Source: Neurospora crassa OR74A (taxonomy: Eukaryota; Ascomycota; Sordariomycetes; Sordariales; Sordariaceae). From it: a stretch of 64,000 nucleotides of DNA. Shown one piece after another: positions 1 to 12,673 of the stretch; position 1 is the first letter of the stretch; the number at the start of each line of letters is the position of its first letter. The stretch is taken from NCBI RefSeq assembly GCF_000182925.2, contig NC_026506.1:2170001-2234000 (forward strand), in the 5' to 3' direction. The position numbers and the translations under genes were made by a program. The notes beneath the pieces are model-generated. The model was not told the DNA's origin. It made no database searches and worked only from the letters and a program-made list of their open reading frames with translations.

Positions 1-224
1 GAATTAAGATTCACTTAATAAGGAGAACTGCACGATACATGGGAATGACTAGAGGTATTTCATGGAGTGCTCGTCGGAAGGTAAGATCCAGGAGAGACAA
101 TGCGCGCCGAGTTGAGTGAACAGACAATGGTTTGGTAGTGAGTGGGCGACGACTGCCACAGCTCGATAAGAGAAAGAACAAACTCAGAAAATGACCGAGA
201 CAAAGGGCAAAAAGGCAGAAAAAA

Positions 225-343
225 ACATACAACACCAGGGATTCGCTGGTCGTCACCGACCCAACTACTAGTCTGGCCCTCACTGGCTTATCTATGGGAG
301 AGCGGACGGGATCCCGAGTTTTCCAGTGGGTATGGTCGTATGT
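225..343 (-). rRNA. 5S ribosomal RNA gene (dispersed copy A)
   Basis: A 119-nt 5S rRNA sequence lies on the minus strand. It begins ACATACGACCATA and ends GGTGTTGTATGT, so the two ends pair as helix I. Helix II pairs CCCACTGG with CCAGTGAGGG. The conserved loop and box sequences TCCCGTCCGCTC, GACTAGTAGTTGGGT and GACGACCAGCGAATCCC are all present. TATAAA lies at -30 to -25 (plus positions 368-373), as expected for Neurospora 5S genes, and six T residues follow the 3' end directly (plus 219-224), which would stop Pol III. Dispersed single 5S genes are typical of Neurospora and its relatives. It differs from the Neurospora alpha-type 5S as I remember it, so it is probably one of the minor sequence types, but it looks functional. 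Confidence 0.9.
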
Positions 344-367
344 GATGGAACTCCCATAGCTCCGTGC

Positions 368-373
368 TTTATA
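368..373 (-). promoter_or_regulatory. TATA box of 5S rRNA copy A
   Basis: TATAAA is centred about 28 nt upstream of the first nucleotide of the 5S sequence on the minus strand. Neurospora 5S genes are known to need an upstream TATA element as well as internal promoter boxes, and the spacing fits. Confidence 0.6.
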
Positions 374-553
374 TTCATACCTTTGACTTTGTAGATGCCG
401 ATTATGCTTTCTTGTTCACCCATCAACCGTGCGATTACCAACACGTCGCAGCGAAAAGTGTGGCGAGTCTCCCACCTCAAAGCATAACTACCAACAGGGG
501 CATCATTGTTTCTCATCGTAGGAAAACGTTTCTGACTTGTCCGCGGGGCGATC

Positions 554-1663
554 TTACTTCTTCTTCTCCACATCCACTTCCCTCTCCCTTTTTCGTCCGC
601 CGCCACCACTCCCGGCTGCAGCAGCATCTCCTCCCAGAAGCTCCTCACCCAACCCTTCCAAAAAGTTATCCGCCATCTTTCTTGCTCTCCTCTCCTTGAT
701 CTCCTTCCTCCTCTCTTCAATCTCTCTCTTCCTCTTCTCCAAGATTTCCTCCCGCTCCCTCCTCTTCTCCTCCGTCTTCTTGCGTTCTTCCTCTAGCGCC
801 CTCATTTCCTCCTCTCTCTTCTTCTCGTCCTTGCTGAACTGGAAAAATCCCACACCCTTGGTGCGGATCTCCCAGTTCGCGTCATAATGGGTCGGCGGAG
901 GCGGCGTCGCGCTCCTGTCGCGCTTGGCGGCTAGCTCATTGATGGTTTCCAACCGATCCGCAGTCACAGTGGCGGCAAAGGCTTCCGTCTGGATGGTATC
1001 GCCTACGATCAGCTGCTCGGGCTCGGCAGGGCGAGCGGACATTTGCGTGAGTTCGGCGGCGGAGGAGCGGGAGCGCTCCAGCTTGGCCTTTTGGGCTGGC
1101 GTGACGAGGCGGGTGCGGCCAAAGTCGTCGGTGTACTCTATCAACTCTTCCCTTTCTTCCTCGGACTCTTCATCCTCTGATGAAGATGACACCTCGCCAG
1201 TGTGGCCTGTTTTCTTCTCCTGCTCCTCCGCCCATTTCCGATCAAAGTCAACCAGACCGATTTCCTTGCCGATATAATCCCCACGTTGCATGGCGGCATA
1301 GAGACGGGCCTTGTGCTCCATATTCCGGCGGGCGCGTTCAAGCTCCCTCTTCTCATCTTCGGTGCCCACGGGCTCTTTGAGCGTCAGCTTGCCGTCTCTG
1401 TCCTCGTTAACGGTCCTGGCGCCAGGCTTAGTCTTCTTTTTCACCCCGGAAAAGATGTCCTTGCCAGCTTTAGAGGGCCGCGCACGACCGGTTGTGGCTG
1501 TTGTGGCTGTTGTGCTGGCAGGTGATGATGTTGATGACGCTGAGGACGCGGCGAGAAGTGAGCTGAGCTGGGACGAGAAGGTTAGAGAAGCAGAAAGATT
1601 CAACTCCTTCTTTTGTTTCTTGGGCGCTGGTTGCCCGTAGAGATTCGGATCTTGCAGAGGCAT
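554..1663 (-). CDS. CCDC174-like coiled-coil nuclear protein (DUF4078)
   Basis: One intronless exon encodes 369 residues. The family signature is visible twice: YTDDFGRTR near residue 177, and the DUF4078-type segment THYDANWEIRTKGVGFFQFS around residues 258-277. A long charged coiled coil rich in KKREEE and RKREIEERR repeats follows, then a GGGG/KRER tail with nuclear-localization character. The N-terminus (PKKQKK near residue 14) is basic and then Ser/Thr/Ala-rich and probably disordered. Human CCDC174 is a nuclear protein linked to spliceosome and exon-junction-complex factors; a role in RNA processing here is inferred from that family. The start at 1663 is the first ATG of the open frame. 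The length is close to that of animal family members. Confidence 0.85.
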   Translation of the reverse strand: MPLQDPNLYGQPAPKKQKKELNLSASLTFSSQLSSLLAASSASSTSSPASTTATTATTGRARPSKAGKDIFSGVKKKTKPGARTVNEDRDGKLTLKEPVGTEDEKRELERARRNMEHKARLYAAMQRGDYIGKEIGLVDFDRKWAEEQEKKTGHTGEVSSSSEDEESEEEREELIEYTDDFGRTRLVTPAQKAKLERSRSSAAELTQMSARPAEPEQLIVGDTIQTEAFAATVTADRLETINELAAKRDRSATPPPPTHYDANWEIRTKGVGFFQFSKDEKKREEEMRALEEERKKTEEKRREREEILEKRKREIEERRKEIKERRARKMADNFLEGLGEELLGGDAAAAGSGGGGRKREREVDVEKKK

Positions 1664-3592
1664 TATTTCGGAACTTTGTGTGTTTCTCGCCGTGTTGATG
1701 CGCAGAGATCTGGAAAGCCGAAGCCTCGTTGGGTGAGTTTCAAGGTTGCCCGTGCAGTTGATGATTCAAGCAATGTGTTGGAATAAAAATGACTATACGA
1801 TCTCGATTCCTCCGATATGCGGTTGCAGGGTTATGAGCTCTGGTATCTAGGGTAGGATTTGCGTATGATGAAGTTTCGAGCTGCAGTGACGTTCCCTTGT
1901 GAAAGAAAGGCGACGGGAAGTTTCAGTTGTGAGCAGGTCGTGCCGGTCCAGGCTTCCGAGAATAGAAGCAGTCACAGCACTGAAGTGGACGCTCTATCAA
2001 TTATCAGTAGCGCGTGTTATCTCCGTGGAATCTGGGGTTGTTCGCCCCGCACTGTACTGCGTAAGCGCCAGCAGGATGTTGCGGGACCCTTTCCTTTTCA
2101 ATACAGCCTTACATACCTAGTAACGCCAGTGAGTAATACCATACATGGGTAGGCAGGTAAATTACACTCTCGACATGATGGGTGTTATTGTCAATGCCCC
2201 AGCATTATCCATCGCAAGACAAGTGGTCAAGCACGTCCAGTATTGCCCCTGTGACTGGGTCTGTCTGTGACGTGGAAGGGAAAAAAGGGCGTCATAACTG
2301 TTTTCTGTTTGGACGAACCTACCACGTACTCACTGTCCTCTCCACCCGATCGAGCGGTGCTAGACTGTTGAGTTTGCCAGTGGTGGCCTCGCCCCTGAAA
2401 TGTCAATGTCAACCTATTCTGAGAAACTGGCTGTCATGGTGTCCCACCTTTCCAATCAGTCATGGATTCCATGCCTTTAACCTTGGGTACCCTGAGTTGT
2501 GCCTGTCTACATCCAGGTAGCTTGTAGCCCAACTTAAACCTTATCTCCGCCGATCTCCTTTTCTGATCACAACAACGAACTGAACCCCAACACGCCTTCT
2601 TCCTCATCCTCCCCGCCTTCAACTGCATTTATTTCATGTTACACTGCATTCACGTTCTGCGTTTTTCCTGGATGTAACACCTTGATACCCGGCATTTGTT
2701 ATCTACAATTCCAGACACTTCATGTGCTGCTCCCCGCGTTCTACTTCACGCATCGCTTTCCGGTACTCGTTGGCTTCAATTTTTCCGACAAGCGACATCA
2801 CTGATCTGCAACAAACAAAGGGAGCTTACCACTTCTTCCTCATTGACCTCTCTGCTCACCTCACATCGGATTTGGCTTCCTGGTGGGAAGTCAATTTTAT
2901 CCCCCAAACGCCGTGTCACGATAATGATCAGCTTCGAATCCAACCCGAACTATTAGTCAAGGCAGCCACCCGACACTTACACCACCTTTAGTTGTCTTCC
3001 CATCACGGAATTCGACGTGCTGTGCCTCTTTGACCGAGGTTCAGCCCGGACAGCAACGATAACGGCCACAACAACAACAAAAGCTAGAAACATATATATA
3101 AATATATCCTACAGCTACGAATACTTCAGAGACTCTGAGGGCTGCATCCACTTGCGGCCTGCACCCAGGAAAGATCTCCATCAAAAGTATCATTATTCCA
3201 ATTTCGGCTGCTGTCCGCGTCCCTCGGCTTTAGAACGTACGCACGACCCAGGTTTTGGACATTGGTCTCCTAACTTAAGGTAACAAAGGGTGACAGTGAC
3301 GGCGACGGACAGAAGACCGGACGGGCTCCAACCTTTTTTTTTTTTTCTTCTTTTTTTTTTTCTTTTTTTTTCCTTATAACGGCACGTCACCTTCTTCAAC
3401 GTCCATCTTCACAGCAGCACTCTGGTGGTTACCTTCGTTTCATCATCAACTTGTTCAACAAGAGTTGGCCGGATCGGATCGGCGCTCTCTGAACATACCT
3501 GAAAGTAGAAGAGACGAAAGACCTCTGCCATTCAACCGCCAATCCGAAGCACTGATACATATTCCGCCACCCCCCATCTCCAACCAGCAAAA
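1664..3592. other. Intergenic region between divergent genes
   Basis: 1.9 kb separates the CCDC174-like gene (-) from the small membrane-protein gene (+). I see no convincing coding exon. Short open frames here lack motifs and good splice sites. A pyrimidine-rich T tract occupies about 3331-3372, some 220 bp upstream of the small gene's ATG. The region should hold both promoters and 5' leaders. Confidence 0.5.
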
Positions 3593-4142
3593 ATGTCCGA
3601 ATCTGAACTTGCAAGCTGGTACAGCTGGATCACCGGAGCGAGTCTGCTCCCCGCAGAGTGGAGCTACGGCTTGGAGGTATTGACTGGAATTTTTGTAGGT
3701 TTGCTCCCGTCTTCCATCCGATCTCAGAGTTGGGCGCAGGCCATCAAATCACATGCTAATCTTGACTGTCGTGAACCAGAAAACGCTGGCTCTGGTACCC
3801 ATGCTCCCTATCATCGCATTGGTCGTGTACGACTTCACCCTTTGGATGTGGAGGCTTCTCATCATCGGCAGGAACCCGCAACGAGAAGCCATCGAGTATA
3901 TGACGGGAGGCAGCGTCGCAGCTAGCCCGAGTGGCAGCTTACCTACAACGCCTTTGCGCATCGGTTCGCCGACCAAAGGATCGCTATCGCCGACAGGAGG
4001 CAATTCGGCCCACAAGGACGTGGCGACAAAGGGCACAACGACAGGCTTGGCGATGAATGATTCAACGCCGATTGTTCTGAGGAAAGGAGGGGATGGTGGA
4101 GATGTCAAGGTCACACAGGAAGGAGCGAGATCGCGACCATGA
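3593..4142 (+). CDS. Small single-helix membrane protein, unknown function
   Basis: Two exons, 3593-3694 and 3780-4142, join through an 85-bp intron (GTAGGT..CCAG, branch-like GCTAATC) to give 154 residues. The N-terminal part (MSESELASWYSWITGASLLP) is short and Trp/Tyr-rich. A strongly hydrophobic stretch, about residues 36-60, reads LALVPMLPIIALVVYDFTLW and is followed by the basic MWRLLIIGR edge. The C-terminal 85 residues are Ser/Thr/Gly/Pro-rich and probably disordered, and would face the cytosol if the positive-inside rule holds. I do not recognise a family. The splice join is supported because neither frame alone gives both the start and the hydrophobic segment. It ends 151 bp from the convergent homoserine dehydrogenase gene. 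Confidence 0.7.
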
Positions 4143-4293
4143 TGGATGAAACATCGGCGCAGGCATGGAAAGAGTAACAACAAGCGGTGCTATCAAACGA
4201 AATGGTTTACAGAACAGCGCAACAAGAGCCGAGAAAAAAAATTCGTTATCTATTGATCATTACACTGCGGACGCTTTGGGGACAAGCGCCGGT

Positions 4294-5486
4294 TTATAGC
4301 TGAGCAAGCACCTTGAGGAGATCGCTGGTGACGCCCATGGCGGTTACGTCACCTCCAGCGCCGGCACCCTGGATGATGAGGGGGTTGCTTCCATACCGCT
4401 TAGTGTAGAAGCTAATGATGTTGTCACTGCCCTTGAGGGCCGCGATGGGGTGAGAGAGGTCAAACTTCTCCAGCCCGACCTTGACCTGCTTGCTGGCCAC
4501 GTCGATGCTGCCGACGAAGCGGACAACCTTGCCCTCCTTCTGCGCCTCGGCCTTGACCTCCTCCATCTCGGCATCGAACTCGGGCAGGCGGGCGAGGAAC
4601 TCGTCGCCGCTGGCGACCGACTCGAGCTGCTTGGGGATCAGGCTCTGCACGGGGAAGGACGTGGGCGACTCGACCTCGAGGCCAGCGTAGCGAGCGAGGA
4701 TGGTCAGCTTGCGCGCAACATCGAGACCGTTGAGGTCATCGCGCGGGTCGGGCTCCGTGTAGCCCAGCTCCTTGGCCTTGGCCACCTCGGCGGACCACTT
4801 GCCGCCGCCCGAGCCCGATGTCGGAGCGAACGAATTGAACAGGAAGGACATGGTGCCGCTGAAGACGCCCTCGATCTTGGTCACCTCGTCGCCCGTCTCA
4901 ACCAGGTCCTTGATGGTGGAGATGACGGGCAGGCCGGCACCGCACGAGGCCTCATGGTACAGCAAAGAACCACCCTCCTCCTTGGCGGCGAAGATGTCCT
5001 GCCACAACTTGTACGAGCCCGAGAAGGCCTTCTTGTTAGGCGTCACGATGCTGATGCCGCGGCGAAGGAAGCTGGGGTAGGCATCGGCGATGTCCTGGGA
5101 GCTGGTGTTGTCGACGAGGACCGTCTTGGTGCCCGAGGCGGCGAGGTAGTCGACGAGCTTCGGGAGGGCAAGGGGAGCCTGCGACGAGGAGGAGAGGGTC
5201 GAGACGACGCTGTCGAGGGCGATGGGCGAGTATGAGTCGCTGTAGACGGCCTTCTTGCTGGTGGCAATGTAGGTGAGCACCAGCTTCTGGTTCTGGCGGC
5301 GAGCGGCCAGCGACTCGAGCTGGGAGAGGAAGCACTTTCCTACTCCACCGGCGCCTGGAAGATGGGAAGGTCAAGGTTAGCAGCGAGGGACGTCGGGGTT
5401 GGACGGTCTGGGCTGATGTGGCGCAATTGGGGTACAGGTAATTGCCTACCGATGATGGCAATGTTGACTTGACGAGCTGAAGCCAT
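4294..5486 (-). CDS. hom6: Homoserine dehydrogenase
   Basis: The gene has two exons, 5486-5450 and 5354-4294, giving 365 residues (yeast Hom6 has 359). It reduces aspartate semialdehyde to homoserine with NAD(P)H in the threonine/methionine pathway of the cytosol. The 95-bp intron (GTAGGC..CCAG) splits codon 13 inside the Rossmann motif, so the mature protein reads VNIAIIGAGGVGKCFLSQL. The catalytic-domain signature GYTEPDPRDDLNGLDVARK is intact, with the substrate-binding Glu/Asp cluster, and so is the C-terminal GAGAGGDVTAMGV segment. No ACT or aspartate-kinase domain is fused, as in other fungi. It is transcribed divergently from trm8. Confidence 0.95.
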
Positions 5487-6078
5487 TGTGTCTATGTAAT
5501 CTTGATTACGCAGTATAAGAGAGATGGGAATGATCAAGTAAGGTACACTTCTTGATCCGCTTGATTGAGATGGAAATAGTTGACGACCCTGACTCAACTG
5601 ATAACTGATACTGCAATCTCGTGGGGTTCTTGGGTACCTACCGTGCTAGATTTTAATGGAAAAGTGTCGCCATGTTGGACTGCCGATAGCGGGGCGGCCG
5701 TCCGAATCCAGGCCCGAGTTTCGGGAGCTTCATCCTTGTAACCTTCAATTGCTTCAGAGGGACGTGTTTGTAACGGTGGGTATTGCATAGTTTACACGTA
5801 GGTTACCTACGCTAAGGATTTTCGAATCTTACGAGTACCGCTTTTCCCCTGCAGGAACACCCTTGGGGTATTTTTTTGCAGCAACACGGGAACCTTGGCT
5901 TCCAGATTTGCTTCGCTACCTACACTACACCGGGGATGAAACTTTTGTGAGAGTCGATTCGGAGTCGCTCTCAGTCTCACTTGTTTCCCTATTGGATCCA
6001 ACAGACTTATTGACTGCACAACAACCGACAGACTTCAGTTTTTTTTAGACCACAAAACCATTCAATTCAGCAGCCATC
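5487..6078. promoter_or_regulatory. Divergent promoter region hom6 / trm8
   Basis: A 592-bp intergenic region lies between the two divergent ATGs and must hold both promoters. The trm8-proximal side ends in a T-rich block (AGTTTTTTTTAGACC, about 6038-6052) just before the ATG. No specific transcription-factor site could be assigned with confidence. Confidence 0.5.
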
Positions 6079-7079
<1,001 letters not shown>

Positions 7080-7671
7080 GCGCGTTCTGGGACATGGAAG
7101 GGAGGCTATGGATGTGGACAAAATGCACAATGTTGGTGATACCCGCGTTGATTGGGTTACTGCGAGAGTCAAGTACCTTGAGGCGGAAGCCTTCCTATAT
7201 GGCGCCCTATGCTGGGGTATATGTCCGGTGTTCACGATATGGTGATGGTGAAGCGGCATGTCTCTGCAGTAAATGACCCCAACTGACCCCCACCCGGGTT
7301 ACGGACAAGATGACATGTAACTTTGCGCGTAAAATACAGAAACTCGACGGTGGTGTAACGGTGCCCACCGGACGTTCAGTGACTGGACCCCTGGAGAACC
7401 CGCGGGCCTCTTGGTCAGACATATGGCATCGCACCACTGGCTCACTAACGCGGTTTAGCATGGCGGCGGCAATGGACTTGCCGGCTAGTGTTAGTGTCTA
7501 GTAGAGGCCAGAGCTCTAGTCTAGAGTATGGTACTAAACAGCCCACGAATGTCTATGGCCCAACCCCCCCGCCTGCCTCACCCGCGACACTCCTCACACC
7601 GAACCACTTCCACATCGAACTGGCGATAAAACCATGCGGCGACGACAAGCGCCAAATGTCTGCGCTGGAGT
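7080..7671. other. Intergenic: trm8 3' end and mdm1 promoter
   Basis: 592 bp between tandem genes. I see no exon or RNA gene. It should contain the trm8 3' UTR and the promoter and leader of the next gene. Confidence 0.4.
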
Positions 7672-10600
7672 ATGGCAATGGTTCTTCAAGGAAGAGACAT
7701 AGCCCTTGCTGCAATTGCTGCTTTCATTTCCTGGGGATATGCTGTCCATTGGTTCCCCGCCATCCGCTGGGCTAACTATGCCTTTGCCGCCGGCGTCCTC
7801 GTTACCCTCGTCGGCCTGCTTGCCCTGCTCATGCTTACCTCTCGTGGATCGCATCACCACCGACTCCGACCACCACCACGGCCCCATGGCGCGGCCTTCG
7901 TTGCCCCAGGCTCTTGGTCAAAGGAGGTGGCCGCTCTTCGGGCACGCCAGACGTCCACCAAAGCACCGCTCTACCCCGAGTCCCCCAAGGTCTCGGCAGC
8001 TCTCGACGAGGTTCTGGGCTACGTCATCCGCGATTTCATACAAGTGTGGTATTCGAGCATCAGCAAGAACCCTGTCTTTACGGATGAGGTAGACAAGGCA
8101 ATACGGGGCGCCATCTTGACCGTCCGGGACCGCCTTGCGCAGCTCGACCTCGCTACCATCCTGACCACCCGTTTGGTGCCCATCCTGACAGCCCATTTCC
8201 GCGATGTGTACGAGGCCGAGAAGTCGGTCAGGGGGCGCAAACTGAATCGATCAGTCACAGAGACGGACGAACTGGACCTGGCGATTGCTTCCAAGTACAG
8301 AGATGGCAAGCTTCATCCTGCCGCCACCCTGTCCTTTTCCGACACCAAGACCACTCAGCAAGACTACCTCCGCAAGGTTATGGTGAGGATTCTTCCCAAG
8401 ATCTTGCCCAAGAGCATGTTGGCTTCCGGCGCAGTTTCAGCCATTGTCCGCGAGATCACTGCCTGCGCCGTCATGTTTCCCATCATGCGGATGCTTTCGG
8501 ATCCCGATACCTGGAACCAGCTGATGGAGAACTACGGGCGGAGCATGCTTCAGGATCGCTCGACAGTCCGCAAGCTTCGGGCGGCTCTGGACCAGCACGC
8601 TTCGCCAGCGCCAAGGGTCAACAAACCTGTAGCATTTCCTCGAATGATTCCTGGCGATAATGAGAGGAAGTTCGAAAAGTTCATCCGCGCCATTCGGAAA
8701 ACCAACAACCTCTCGGATGCGAGGCGGTTCCGGAGCGAAGTTGCTATTCAGATCAAGCGAGATTCTCAGCAGGAGAATGTCGACCAGGTCTACTTGCGTC
8801 GTCTTGAGATGGGAAAGAGACTGCTCGACCAAAAGGTGCATCATCTGGCGGCCGGTGGAGATCGTCGGGCTCTCCCACCACAAACTACGGCTTTGCCAAC
8901 ACCAACCGTGTCTCGTCTGGAGAATGCGTCCCTGACGGATGTCTTGCGTGATCCTTCCAGTTTGTCCTATTTTATGGAGTACATGGATAGGCAACGTCTT
9001 ATGCCTTTGGTTCAGTTTTGGCTTGTGGTGGATGGGTTTCGTAATCCGCTGGAGGACGATGGGCCAGAAGGAGAACAGCTTCCGCTGCAGCTTCCGCCCT
9101 GGACGGACTCAGACCGTTTGGACCTCGCTCAGATTGAGGCTGCATATCTCTCGAGGCCTGAGCTCAAAGTACCGGACTCGTCCAAGCGGACCATTCAGGA
9201 GTTTCTGAGAGCAGGAAGAAGGGCCTCGCCTGAACAATATTACAAGGCACGGAGGGCTGTTTTGCGCGCTCAAAGCGCTGTGCTGGAGGAAATGAAGGCC
9301 AAGCATTTTGGAAACTTCAGGAAGTCTGACTTGTTTTACAAAGCGCTGGCCTCCGAGGAGGCATCAAAGAGCATGGTAGCACCGGTCTCTGGATCATCAA
9401 CGCCTGGACCTTCAGTAGCCAGGGCATCCTCATTTACCTCCAAGCCAAATCCGCAACTACGCATGGCCCTTCGCCTCCCTCCTGGTGCCCGCAACAGGGG
9501 CGCTGGGTCATCTCTTGACATACGGGCAGGGACGCAAAGCATAGATGCTCTAATGGGGACTCGTCGATCTATGGAAGATGATTCATCCATCACACCTATG
9601 TTTGACGACGATGATCTGGGGGAGGATGGCTTGGCAGATTCGGTACAAAGCCTCGAGCAAGAGCCAGCGCCGCCGGTTCCAGATACTCGTGTCGTTCAAG
9701 CGATGGAGCAGGCTCTAAATAATATTATGGAGGACAGCCAGCCGCCAACGGCAGAGGATCTGCGTGCATCTCTTTTCGGTGACGACGGGAACAACTCAAG
9801 TCTTTTTTCGTCTCCGTTGAAGTCCGGGCCTCTAAGAGCAATGTCTGCTACACCACGTTCGAACCATGGCTCCGTTGATTTGGGGCGGCCCAGTAGAGGT
9901 TCTGCTGACATGCCGAGACCGATGACAGCGAAAGAGCCGGAGAAGCCCAGTTTGGCATCCCTGGGTCTTGTGAGCGCTGCGTCTCGTATAGGCGTCTTTA
10001 TCGACGACGATCTGTTTGCAGACGAGAACAGATTTCTGTCGGATGAGCATGAGTATTCTGATGAGAACAAGGATGATGACGAGATTGATGAAGTTCACGA
10101 AGCAGCGCCTGGCGATCTTGGGCTAGCGGAGGCAATCACCGTCCTCAGCAATGATATTGATCGCCTGGTTGCTCAGGATGCTGTCGTGGATTCTCTTCTG
10201 AAGAAAGCCGAACTGACAAATAACACCGCCGAGCTAAGGATCCTTCGAAAGTCGAAAGCAAGCTTACAAAGAGAAATCCGAAGGAAGGAGTTGCAACGAC
10301 AACAATATGTCATTCAGGAGAGTGATAACAGTCTCTATGGTCGGTCCACGATCAAGATCAAGAATATCCATGTCGGCCGAGAAGAGGATGGGAAAGAGTT
10401 CGCTATGTACGCCATCGAGGTGCTGCGGAATGCTGGAGAGAAAATGCCGGCAGCGACATGGACCGTCACCCGCCGTTACAGCGAGTTTCTCGAGCTCCAC
10501 CAAAAGCTGCGGTCGCAGTATTCGTCCGTCCGCAACCTGGACTTTCCTCGGCGGCGCATGGTGATGAAGCTACAAAACGACTTTCTGCAGAAGCGCCGCG

Positions 10601-11540
10601 TCGCACTCGAAAAGTATCTCAACCAACTCCTCCTCCTTCCCGACGTCTGCCACAGCCGGGAACTCCGCACATTTCTCTCCCAAAGCACCATCACGCCCAC
10701 CACAGCCACCCATGGCCAAACCTCTTCACTAGAAGACAGCAAAAAAGACATGATGACTCGCCTCTACGACTCGGTCGCTGACGGCATGGAGGACATCCTC
10801 GGGAACATCCCCGTGCTCGACCAGCTCTCGCTAGCCGGCCAGAACCTCCTGGCCGCAGCCACCAACCAACAGCTGGCGGCCGCCAGCGCAGCTGGAGCCG
10901 GGGGCGACGACGTAGTCACGGCCGCCGAGGCCGAGGCGGAGCTGAACGCGTTCGAGCTCACCAACGACAAGGAGCTTGAGCCCTTCGTCAAGCCCATTTG
11001 CGACATCTTCCTCGAAGTTTTCGAACTAAACCGCGGCAACAATTGGCTTCGCGGCCGCGCCGTCGTCGTGGTGCTGCATCAGCTCCTGGGCGGCACGATT
11101 GAGCGCAAGCTGCGCGACAACGTCAGGATGCTAGTGGCTGAGGACGCGCTGCTACGGTACATCAACCTCGTCAAAGATGGCATGTGGCCTAGCGGCGAGC
11201 TGGCTAGTAACAAACCGCCGCGGACAGCGCAGGAAAAAGCCAGGACCAAGACGGAGGCGAGTCTGATGCTCGCTACGCTGGTACCGGATTTGGCGGCTAG
11301 TGTGGTGGGACGGCTCAATGCGCAGGCGGCGAGTAGGCGGATCTTTGCAACGTTTAATAATGAGCGGCTGAAGTAGGTGCCTATTGTCCCTGCCTAACCA
11401 TCAGTCTGTTTGACGGATCAAGTTCATGAGCTAACTTGGTATCCTTGTGCAGTGCGCATTTGGCGTTCACCTTTTTAGACGAAGTCATTGATATTCTGTT
11501 TGGTGAAATCCAGGGCAGGAAACAGCAGCCAGGGGGGTAG
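7672..11540 (+). CDS. mdm1: Mdm1-type sorting nexin (TM-PXA-RGS-PX-nexin C)
   Basis: Two exons, 7672-11372 and 11453-11540, give 1262 residues. The last 80-bp intron (GTAGGT..GCAG, branch CTAAC) restores a C-terminus AHLAFTFLDEVIDILFGEI that reading through would lose. Domain order: an N-terminal membrane hairpin (about residues 5-55), PXA domain (about 100-290), RGS-like domain (about 416-560, LTDVLRDPSSLSYFMEYMD), an acidic Ser-rich linker, a coiled coil, PX domain (about 895-1005, with RRYSEFLELHQKLR and the PFPRR-like FPRRR phosphoinositide pocket) and nexin C domain (about 1101-1262). Yeast Mdm1 and animal SNX13/14/25 tether the ER to the vacuole, endosomes and lipid droplets; the same role is inferred here. 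Yeast Mdm1 is of similar length. Confidence 0.93.
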
Positions 11541-11857
11541 GTAATGAAAACAAGCAGGTAGTTGATTATGACAGACAGACAGACAGACAGACAGGAGCAG
11601 AAGAAGGCATTGAGTGCGCCACATCAAACACACGAGATACAGGAATGGTATCAGATCAACAGATTCAACACCCTAGAAAACTAAAAACAGAAGTAAATCC
11701 AGAGAATATTTGTTGTGCAAAATCATGTCATAGGTGGCTTTGACAATGGTGATGCGGTGGTGGTGGTGGTGGTGGTGACTACTTGCAAACGTGTTTACGG
11801 CGTGACCTTCAAGTATTTCGTATCTCTTGATCAAAACAATTTGCGACCACAGCAAGT
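11541..11857. repeat. Simple repeats downstream of mdm1
   Basis: A (GACA)6 run at about 11570-11593 and a GGT/TGG trinucleotide run at about 11756-11777 lie in the gap between mdm1 and the 5S-like copy. Neither lies in a supported reading frame. They look like ordinary microsatellites in 3' flanking DNA. Confidence 0.7.
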
Positions 11858-11973
11858 ACATGCAACCATAGATGGTAGAAAACTGGGGATTCCGTCCGCT
11901 GTTCCCTAGGTTACCAATTACTCGACTAGTAGTTACGTCGGTTGACGACCAACGAATCCTAGGTGTTGTGGGT
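11858..11973 (+). pseudogene. Degenerate 5S rRNA copy (copy C)
   Basis: About 116 nt on the plus strand align along their whole length with the 5S copy at 28075-28193. They share CATAGATGGTA, CCGTCCGCT, GACTAGTAG, GACGACCAACGAATCC and AGGTGTTGT. Many differences are C-to-T or G-to-A, helix I carries a mismatch and several wobble pairs, and the conserved GTCGGTGACGACC segment has an extra T. No TATA box is seen 25-30 nt upstream, unlike the copy at 225-343. T runs follow at once, including a tract of 24 T at about 11993-12016. It most likely derives from a 5S gene of the same subtype as the 28 kb copy and is no longer expressed, although a divergent working gene cannot be ruled out by eye. Confidence 0.65.
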
Positions 11974-12673
11974 TTTTAAGGTTTTTTAAGGGTTTTTTTT
12001 TTTTTTTTTTTTTTTTCCTTTTCTTTTTTTTTCTCCTCTTCGTTTTTCGTCAGACCTTATTTCAATTTCATGCACGATACTGTAGACAGTCAGATATGCG
12101 ATGTCTCTTACCGAGAACAATAACGACGGACATTGACAACAATGGAACTTGATTGCTGTTTGTGATGAAGGTATCAGTCATAGGAAGAGATAAGATGGTT
12201 TCGCGATGAACCCAGCGAAGCAGTCGAAGAAAAAAAGAAAAATGTACAGAAAAAGGCAGTAATGAATATCCAAAGCAAAACGCCAACCCATGATTTGGTT
12301 ACCAAACCCATTCGAGCTTTCCCTATTCCGTTATTCTGGAAACCTACATTCCCAATGGTCAAATCAAATACCAAAACTTTTATGCACCTTTGCTCCCTAC
12401 TGTTCAATGAGAATGTCCGGTATGCACTCCTTCTTCTCCGCCTGCACCTTTTCTTGTGTCTCCTTGTCTCCCTGTCTCCCTGTCTCGCACTTGCCCAACG
12501 CAAACATTCCGCATAACGAACGGAAAAGAAAAGGACAACATAACTGACTCCTCCACATAAGGCACTTACACTAGATATCCACTAGTGCCAATATACGCAT
12601 GACCACATATTATCGACCACCCCCCTCTCTCAATGAATGTCTTGTTTGTTCTAGACAGCAGTACTGGTTCTAA
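11974..12673. other. Intergenic: T tract and acuK 3' flank
   Basis: A long T/C-rich tract (about 11989-12043) follows the 5S-like copy. The rest has no supported exon. It is the 3' flank between the convergent mdm1 and acuK genes. Confidence 0.4.

Noticed and set aside
4450-5235. 261-codon frame antisense to homoserine dehydrogenase
   Set aside because: It is the mirror frame of a G+C-rich conserved exon. The minus-strand protein is clearly real and this one has no motif.
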